Positions 57,873 to 64,000 of a stretch of 64,000 bases of DNA are shown in pieces. The notes beneath the pieces were generated by a model that saw only the letters and a program-made list of their open reading frames with translations, was not told the DNA's origin and ran no database searches. This DNA comes from Flavobacteriaceae bacterium (GTDB lineage Bacteria > Bacteroidota > Bacteroidia > Flavobacteriales > Flavobacteriaceae). Location of the stretch: the NCBI GenBank assembly GCA_024638225.1, contig JAHEKR010000002.1, positions 27,798 to 91,797 on the forward strand, written 5' to 3'. The position numbers and the translations under genes were made by a program. How positions within the stretch are numbered: position 1 is the stretch's first letter; each line of letters begins with the position of its first letter.

Positions 57873-58796
57873 TTACTTTTTTGCTGCGAGTAAATACAGC
57901 ACTGCCATACGAATAGCAACGCCATTTTCTACTTGATCTAAGATAATGGATTGGTGGGAATCGACTACCTCACTTGAAAGTTCTACTCCTCGATTGATAG
58001 GCCCTGGGTGCATGATGACTATTTCCTTATCAAGTGCAGCTAACATGGGTTGCGTAATTCCATAAAAGGCGGCATATTCTCTATTAGAGGGGAAATAACT
58101 TGCAGACATACGCTCAAACTGGACACGCAGTACATTGGCTACATCACACCATTCCAAAGCTTTATTGACGTCTGTTTCTACCCCAACACCCAAGCTATCG
58201 ATATGTTTGGGAATTAGTGTTGACGGGCCACATACGCGGACTTCAGCACCAAGCTTTTGCAAGGCAAAAATATTAGACAAGGCTACCCTTGAATGCAAAA
58301 TATCGCCAATAATAACAACTTTTTTGCCTGCCACATCCCCCAAACGTTCCTGAATAGAAAAGGTATCTAAAAGTGCCTGTGTGGGATGCTCATGCGCACC
58401 ATCGCCCGCATTAATGATTGAAGCATCTACGTGCTTGGCAAGGAAACTAGCAGCTCCAGCACTAGAATGACGCATCACAACCATATCTACTTTCATGGAA
58501 AGTATGTTGTTGACTGTATCGATTAGTGTTTCCCCTTTTTTTAATGAAGACATCGAAGCAGAAAAATTGATTACATCAGCGGTCAACCGCTTTTGGGCAA
58601 GCTCAAAGGAAAGCTTGGTGCGAGTACTGTTTTCAAAAAATAGGTTAGCGATCGTGATGTCACGAAGCGAAGGTACCTTTTTGATGGGGCGGTTTATAAC
58701 TTCTTTAAATTGAGCAGCAGTTTCAAAAATAAGGTGAATATCCTTTTCGGTAAGGTATTTTATGCCAAGTAAGTGCTTTACGCTTAGTTCACTCAT
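57873..58796 (-). CDS. pyrB: aspartate carbamoyltransferase catalytic subunit
   Basis: FFENSTRTKLSFELAQKRL; HEHPTQALLD; HPGPINRGVE. Confidence 0.96.
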   Translation of the reverse strand: MSELSVKHLLGIKYLTEKDIHLIFETAAQFKEVINRPIKKVPSLRDITIANLFFENSTRTKLSFELAQKRLTADVINFSASMSSLKKGETLIDTVNNILSMKVDMVVMRHSSAGAASFLAKHVDASIINAGDGAHEHPTQALLDTFSIQERLGDVAGKKVVIIGDILHSRVALSNIFALQKLGAEVRVCGPSTLIPKHIDSLGVGVETDVNKALEWCDVANVLRVQFERMSASYFPSNREYAAFYGITQPMLAALDKEIVIMHPGPINRGVELSSEVVDSHQSIILDQVENGVAIRMAVLYLLAAKK

Positions 58797-58797
58797 A

Positions 58798-59337
58798 TTA
58801 TTTATTTACAAGATATACGGCATCTTCGTTGTCTTCTTCTTCCCAACAGACTACCACTCGTTCATTTTGAATGGCATCTACTTGTCGACCGCAAAAATCA
58901 GGTTGAATAGGTAAATGACGAGAAAAACGTCTGTCAATTAGCGTCAACAGTTGAATTTCTGCAGGCCGCCCATATGAATCTATAGCTGTAAGTGCAGAAC
59001 GTATGCTTCTTCCTGTGTACAATACATCGTCTATCAAAACAACCCTTTTGTTCTCAATACTGGCTTCCATCATGTTAGCATTTGGATTGAGCACCTTATC
59101 CCCTCTTCGAAAATCATCCCGAAAAAATGTTATGTCCAATTTGCTCAATTGTAGGTTTGCCACCTTATAGTGGTCAGTAAGAATATGAACTAGACGTTCT
59201 GCTAGGCGGACACCACGAGGTTGTAATCCAACAAGCAGTGTTTGGGCAAAGTCATCGTGGGTTTCTTTAAGTTGGCAAGCTAAACGATAAAGGATGATGC
59301 GGAGGTCTTCGTTGCTAAGTAGTAGCTTTTGGCTCAT
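58798..59337 (-). CDS. pyrR: bifunctional pyr operon regulator / uracil phosphoribosyltransferase
   Basis: LLVGLQPRGVRLAERL; VVLIDDVLYTGRSIRSAL. Confidence 0.94.
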   Translation of the reverse strand: MSQKLLLSNEDLRIILYRLACQLKETHDDFAQTLLVGLQPRGVRLAERLVHILTDHYKVANLQLSKLDITFFRDDFRRGDKVLNPNANMMEASIENKRVVLIDDVLYTGRSIRSALTAIDSYGRPAEIQLLTLIDRRFSRHLPIQPDFCGRQVDAIQNERVVVCWEEEDNEDAVYLVNK

Positions 59338-59437
59338 CCTATAATTTTTACAAAAATAGAAAAATTTGATGGTTTTGCGTGGGAATCTCCTTTTTTAGAA
59401 AAATTTGTATTTTTATACAACCTAAATCTTACACATC

Positions 59438-59713
59438 ATGTTCACAAAAGGCTATCGCTATTTTGCTGGAAATTACTTCCAACTCATACCACTAAGTATC
59501 ATTCTTCAAGCTTGCATTGGCTCAATCACCATCTATTTTTTACTCCAAGGTAGACCTGACTTCTGGGACATGGTCCAGCTTTTTATCTGTGTCGCTGCAA
59601 CAACTATGTACCTAGGTGCAATACTGGGGCAAATACATGTAAAAAAAGTATTCCGCCTTTTTTTATGGGCACTATTCGTTAACATCATCATGCTTGTCTT
59701 GCAATTAATTTAA
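59438..59713 (+). CDS. small hydrophobic membrane protein, unknown
   Basis: 91-aa ORF with several predicted TM stretches. Confidence 0.6.
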   Translation: MFTKGYRYFAGNYFQLIPLSIILQACIGSITIYFLLQGRPDFWDMVQLFICVAATTMYLGAILGQIHVKKVFRLFLWALFVNIIMLVLQLI

Positions 59714-59743
59714 TTTATTCCCTACATTGGTAAAAATTTGTGT

Positions 59744-60724
59744 ATGTCTTTACGAAGTTTATTGGTGCTAATTTTAGTGCTTATGATGACCCAGTGTTCC
59801 GTTCCAGAAGAAAAACCTAAAGCAGTGCTCGTGATTCACGGGGGTGCTGGTTGGATCAAGCGCGGGAGTGTTTCTGATAGTTTGGAACAAGAGCTAACCA
59901 AAACACTCCAAACCTCATTACGCAAAGGAAGAGCTATCATCAGTAGCGGCGGAAGTAGTTTAGACGCTGTTCAAACAGCCATCATGCACCTAGAAGACTC
60001 ACCGCTTTTTAACGCTGGAAAAGGGTCAGTTTTTACCTATGACGAAAAAAATGAAATGGATAGTGCCATCATGGACGGTGCAACCGGAAATGCTGGTGCA
60101 GCTACGGGAATTCAAACGATTAAAAACCCCATTGAGGTTGCACGCGCTGTGTTGGATAAGTCCGTTCACGTTTTTTTAAGTGGTACAGGAGCTGAAGAAT
60201 TTGCCATAGAGCAAGGACTAACACAAGTAGAACCATCCTATTTTTTTACTCAAAAGAATTACGATAAAGTCATAGAGGCAAAAGCATCAATGAAAGAAGT
60301 GAAACAAGATAAGCTAGGTACAGTTGGGGCTGTAGCACTTGACACCGATGGAAATATTGCAGCAGGAACCTCAACTGGTGGTATGACAAACAAACGCTAT
60401 GGCCGTATTGGCGATGTCCCCGTGATTGGAGCTGGTACTTATGCAGAAAACGGAATTTGCGGTATTTCGGCTACCGGTCATGGAGAATATTTTATACGCT
60501 ATGTAGTGGCCCATGATATAGCTGCGCGTATGAAGTATGCAAATCAAAATATCCATCAGGCGGCCAACGATGTTATTACATCACTCAAAGAAAAGGGAGG
60601 GCTTGGCGGCGTTATTGGCCTAGATAGTGCGGGCAATGTGGTTATGCCTTTTAATACGCCAGGCATGTTCCGCGGATATATAAGTCTGGATGGAGAACCC
60701 GTTGTCGCTATGTATAAAGACTAA
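59744..60724 (+). CDS. isoaspartyl peptidase / L-asparaginase (Ntn-hydrolase)
   Basis: VLVIHGGAGW; LGTVGAVALDTDGNIAAGTSTGGMTNKRYGRIGDVPVIGAGTYA; ATG at 59744. Confidence 0.93.
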   Translation: MSLRSLLVLILVLMMTQCSVPEEKPKAVLVIHGGAGWIKRGSVSDSLEQELTKTLQTSLRKGRAIISSGGSSLDAVQTAIMHLEDSPLFNAGKGSVFTYDEKNEMDSAIMDGATGNAGAATGIQTIKNPIEVARAVLDKSVHVFLSGTGAEEFAIEQGLTQVEPSYFFTQKNYDKVIEAKASMKEVKQDKLGTVGAVALDTDGNIAAGTSTGGMTNKRYGRIGDVPVIGAGTYAENGICGISATGHGEYFIRYVVAHDIAARMKYANQNIHQAANDVITSLKEKGGLGGVIGLDSAGNVVMPFNTPGMFRGYISLDGEPVVAMYKD

Positions 60725-61983
60725 GCGTCTACCTTTACACCCATTTTTTCAGACAATCGCTTGTACACACCTGAAGTAAGCTTTTCGCGTATGGCAGAAA
60801 ATGCGTCTAATGTTTTCGCTACATCATCAAGTGTGTGCGAAGATGTTGGTATTAAACGAAGTAAAATAAGCCCTTTAGGAATTACCGGATAAACCACAAT
60901 CGAACAAAAAATACCGTGATTTTCACGCAAATCCTTGACCAAAACCATCGCTTCCAAAACAGTTCCATTGAGGTATACAGGAGTAACACAGCTTTGTGTA
61001 GTACCAATATCAAACCCGCGTTCTTTTAGTCCATCTTGAAGCGCATGAACATTTTCCCATAATTTAGCTTTAAGTTCGGGCATAGTCCGCAACATCTCTA
61101 AACGCTTTAACGCACCTTGAACGAGCACCATCTGTAGCGACTTGGCAAAAACCTGTGAGCGCATGTTGTACTTCATAAAATCGATGATTTCTTTGTCGGC
61201 AGCGATAAAGGCTCCAGTGCTTGCCATTGATTTGGCAAAAGTGGCAAAATAGACATCGATATCGTCCATAATTCCTTGCTCCTCTCCAGCCCCTGCACCA
61301 GTGGCACCAAGCGTACCAAAACCGTGCGCATCGTCGACAAGAAATCTAAATCCATACTTTTCTTTTAAGGCAGCAATTTCGCGCAATCTACCTTGCTCGC
61401 CACGCATACCAAAAACACCTTCTGATATGACCAAAATACCTCCACCTGTCTCCTTGGCAACGCGTGTGGCGCGAATGAGGTTTTTTTCTAAGCTCTCAAT
61501 GTCGTTATGCCTAAAAGTAAATCGTTTACCGACGTGCAGACGAACGCCATCAACAATACACGCATGTGCATCAACATCGTACACAATGACATCATTTTTC
61601 GATACCAAGGTATCGATAGTAGATAAAATACCTTGATAGCCAAAGTTAAGTACGTACGCTGCCTCTTTACCGACAAAATCTGCTAATTCGTTTTGAAGTT
61701 GTTCGTGTAAGTGCGTGTGTCCGGACATCAATCGAGCTCCCATAGGATATGCAGAACCATAGGTTGCGGCTGCATCGGCATCGACCTTTCGAACAGCTGG
61801 GTGGTTGGCAAGTCCCAAATAATCGTTTACACTCCATGTAATGACTTCTTTGCCTTGAAACTTCATGTGGTTTCCGATTGGACCTTCAAGTTTTGGAAAA
61901 GCAAAATATCCCTCCGCTACTGAAGCCCATTTTCCCAAGGGCCCTTTATTTTCACGTATTTTGGCGAACAAATCAGTTGTCAA
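60721..61983 (-). CDS. alpha-oxoamine synthase family PLP enzyme (serine palmitoyltransferase / cysteate fatty-acyltransferase-like)
   Basis: SVNDYLGLANHPAVRKV; YPMGARLMSGHTHLHEQLQ; FLVDDAHGFGTLGATGAGAGEEQG; TFAKSMASTGAF. Confidence 0.85.
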   Translation of the reverse strand: MTTDLFAKIRENKGPLGKWASVAEGYFAFPKLEGPIGNHMKFQGKEVITWSVNDYLGLANHPAVRKVDADAAATYGSAYPMGARLMSGHTHLHEQLQNELADFVGKEAAYVLNFGYQGILSTIDTLVSKNDVIVYDVDAHACIVDGVRLHVGKRFTFRHNDIESLEKNLIRATRVAKETGGGILVISEGVFGMRGEQGRLREIAALKEKYGFRFLVDDAHGFGTLGATGAGAGEEQGIMDDIDVYFATFAKSMASTGAFIAADKEIIDFMKYNMRSQVFAKSLQMVLVQGALKRLEMLRTMPELKAKLWENVHALQDGLKERGFDIGTTQSCVTPVYLNGTVLEAMVLVKDLRENHGIFCSIVVYPVIPKGLILLRLIPTSSHTLDDVAKTLDAFSAIREKLTSGVYKRLSEKMGVKVDA

Positions 61984-62043
61984 AGTATTGGTTTTAAAGT
62001 TGTTCCAAATATAGGAGTTTCGACGCTATACTGTCGCAAAGAT

Positions 62044-63090
62044 TTAACGAATAAATTCGATTGGTTTTTCTTTCTCGATATTTTTTGAATCAAAGAAACC
62101 TTGTTCGCGCATCCAGTCATCGCTGTATATCTTACTCATATATCGAGAGCCGTGGTCGCAGAAAATAATAACCACAAAACTATCTTTATCAAAAAACTTT
62201 CCCGTCTTACTTAATTGTCTTACCGCTTGGACCGCTGCTCCAGAGGTGTAACCAACAAATAAGCCTTCTTTTTTGGCAATATCACGAGCAGCGTGAGCGC
62301 TTTCCTCGTCGGTTACTTTTTCAAAATGATCGATGACATCAAAATCAGTAGCTGTTGGAATTAAGTTTTTCCCTAATCCCTCTATACGGTATGGATAAAT
62401 TTCGTCGCCGTCAAACTCTTGTGTTTCATGATATTTCTTTAAAACAGAGCCGTAAGCATCAACACCTATTATTTTAATGTTCTTATTTTGTTCTTTTAGA
62501 AAACGACCAATTCCCGAAATGGTGCCACCCGTACCGCTAGCTGCTACCAAATGCGTGATCTTTCCTTTTGTCTGTTTCCATATCTCCGGGCCAGTACTAA
62601 AGTAATGGGCATCAGTATTGAGCTCATTAAAATATTGGTTGATGTAGACAGACCCCTTAATTTCGTTGTGTAGCCGCTTCGCTACTTGATAATAGGAACG
62701 CGGGTCATCTGCGCTTACATGTCCTGGACAAACATATACTTTAGCACCCATAGCGCGAAGCATATTGATTTTATCAGGGGAAGATTTAGAGGTAACAGCG
62801 AGTACACATTCATATCCTTTAATGATGCTAACCATAGCAAGGCTAAAGCCGGTATTCCCAGAAGTGGTTTCAATGATGGTGCAGCCAGGCTTAAGAATAC
62901 CGTTCTTTTCAGCTTCGTTAATAATGTGAAGTGCAATTCGATCTTTGTTGGAATGGCCAGGATTCAAGGCCTCAACTTTGGCATAAAAGGCTCCATCAAA
63001 GTCATGTGTGATCTTGTTTAGCTTCACCAAAGGTGTGTTGCCTATTAGGGCCAAAACGTTGTGGTATGCTTCTATCTTATTGGTTGCCAT
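62044..63090 (-). CDS. cysteine synthase-like (beta-family PLP) protein, candidate cysteate synthase
   Basis: [54 protein letters not shown]. Confidence 0.88.
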   Translation of the reverse strand: MATNKIEAYHNVLALIGNTPLVKLNKITHDFDGAFYAKVEALNPGHSNKDRIALHIINEAEKNGILKPGCTIIETTSGNTGFSLAMVSIIKGYECVLAVTSKSSPDKINMLRAMGAKVYVCPGHVSADDPRSYYQVAKRLHNEIKGSVYINQYFNELNTDAHYFSTGPEIWKQTKGKITHLVAASGTGGTISGIGRFLKEQNKNIKIIGVDAYGSVLKKYHETQEFDGDEIYPYRIEGLGKNLIPTATDFDVIDHFEKVTDEESAHAARDIAKKEGLFVGYTSGAAVQAVRQLSKTGKFFDKDSFVVIIFCDHGSRYMSKIYSDDWMREQGFFDSKNIEKEKPIEFIR

Positions 63091-63154
63091 ATCGTAGCAC
63101 CTTGGGTGCGAACAATTAGATTGCGAATTTACAAAAAATCAATAAAATGAACCG

Positions 63155-64000
63155 CTAATTTGACAATTCGTTGTGTTCCAAAGCCAATAAAAAGGCATAT
63201 TCCATAGCTATCTCTTTAAGTGCTTCAAATCGCCCTGAGGCGCCGCCATGCCCTGCATCCATATTGGTATGTAATAAAATTAAATTCTCTCCTTGATGTA
63301 CATCACGCAACTTGGCCGTCCATTTGGCAGGCTCCCAATACTGAACTTGAGAATCGTGTAACCCTGTTGTAATGAGTGTGTTGGGGTATGCTGTGATGTA
63401 CACATTGTCGTATGGAGAATACGATTTGATATAATAGTAATAATCCGCTTCATTGGGGTTTCCCCATTCGTCATATTCTCCCGTTGTAAGCGGAATACTG
63501 TCATCCAACATAGTGGTTACCACATCAACAAAAGGAACAGCGGCTACAACTCCTTTGTATAGCTCGGGTGCCATATTCATAACCGCTCCCATCAATAAGC
63601 CGCCAGCAGAACCACCCATAGCATACAAATGTGCTGGAGCAGTATATCCGCTATCTATGAGAAATTTTGAACAGCTGATAAAATCAGTAAACGAATTTTT
63701 TTTATGAAGCATTCGACCATCTTCATACCAAGGGCGTCCTAAATATTGACCCCCGCGAATATGTGCGATAACAAAAACAAAACCACGATCAAGCAAACTC
63801 AAACGAACAGAGGAAAAATATGGATCAATGGTATTTCCATACGAGCCGTAACCGTATTGTAGCAATGGAGTGTCTGGACTTAGTTTAGTTTTTTTATGCC
63901 GGACTAAAGACATGGGAATCTGTGTACCGTCTTCAGCAGTAGCCCATAGGCGTTCGGATACATAATTATGCTTATCGAAAGTACCACCCAACACCTCTTG
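63155..64000 (-). CDS. prolyl oligopeptidase family (oligopeptidase B-like), N-terminus outside window
   Basis: [50 protein letters not shown]; frame open to window end. Confidence 0.93.
   Translation of the reverse strand, partial: QEVLGGTFDKHNYVSERLWATAEDGTQIPMSLVRHKKTKLSPDTPLLQYGYGSYGNTIDPYFSSVRLSLLDRGFVFVIAHIRGGQYLGRPWYEDGRMLHKKNSFTDFISCSKFLIDSGYTAPAHLYAMGGSAGGLLMGAVMNMAPELYKGVVAAVPFVDVVTTMLDDSIPLTTGEYDEWGNPNEADYYYYIKSYSPYDNVYITAYPNTLITTGLHDSQVQYWEPAKWTAKLRDVHQGENLILLHTNMDAGHGGASGRFEALKEIAMEYAFLLALEHNELSN

Overview
The window is chromosomal DNA from a Bacteroidetes (Flavobacteriaceae-like) genome, densely coding and almost entirely core metabolism. In order, it contains: (i) a complete arginine operon starting with a GNAT gene (GNAT-argG-argC-proC-argD-argF'-argB-argE-argH); (ii) lpdA, nhaC, katG, ftsK, a lolA-like gene, an lptG-like permease and ribB; (iii) a decayed TonB-receptor pseudogene and tRNA-Ser; (iv) a metal-type TonB receptor/HMA/HYC_CC_PP locus; (v) a full assimilatory sulfate-reduction operon (Rrf2 divergent from DUF2061-cysH-cysD-cysN-sulfite reductase-siroheme genes-FNR-ferredoxin); (vi) sodC, a PPIase, an oxyR-like gene and trxB; (vii) two tRNA-Pro genes flanking a small AT-rich island; (viii) udk, divIC, parAB, dapB, lepB, rnpB, dnaX, ppx, ppk1, sixA, pdxH, rnz, pyrB and pyrR; (ix) an alpha-oxoamine synthase next to a cysteine-synthase-like gene (candidate sulfonolipid genes) and a prolyl oligopeptidase cut by the window edge. 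The most unusual segment is the ~1.8 kb island at 40.32-42.13 kb. It is bounded by an exact 21-bp direct repeat of the tRNA-Pro 3' end, carries a 19-bp palindrome near each end, encodes a GIY-YIG-like protein plus two orphan ORFs and a fragment of a second GIY-YIG gene, and has no recombinase. No CRISPR array, rRNA operon, transposase or prophage was seen. Calls rest on reading sequence and the ORF translations; no database search was run.
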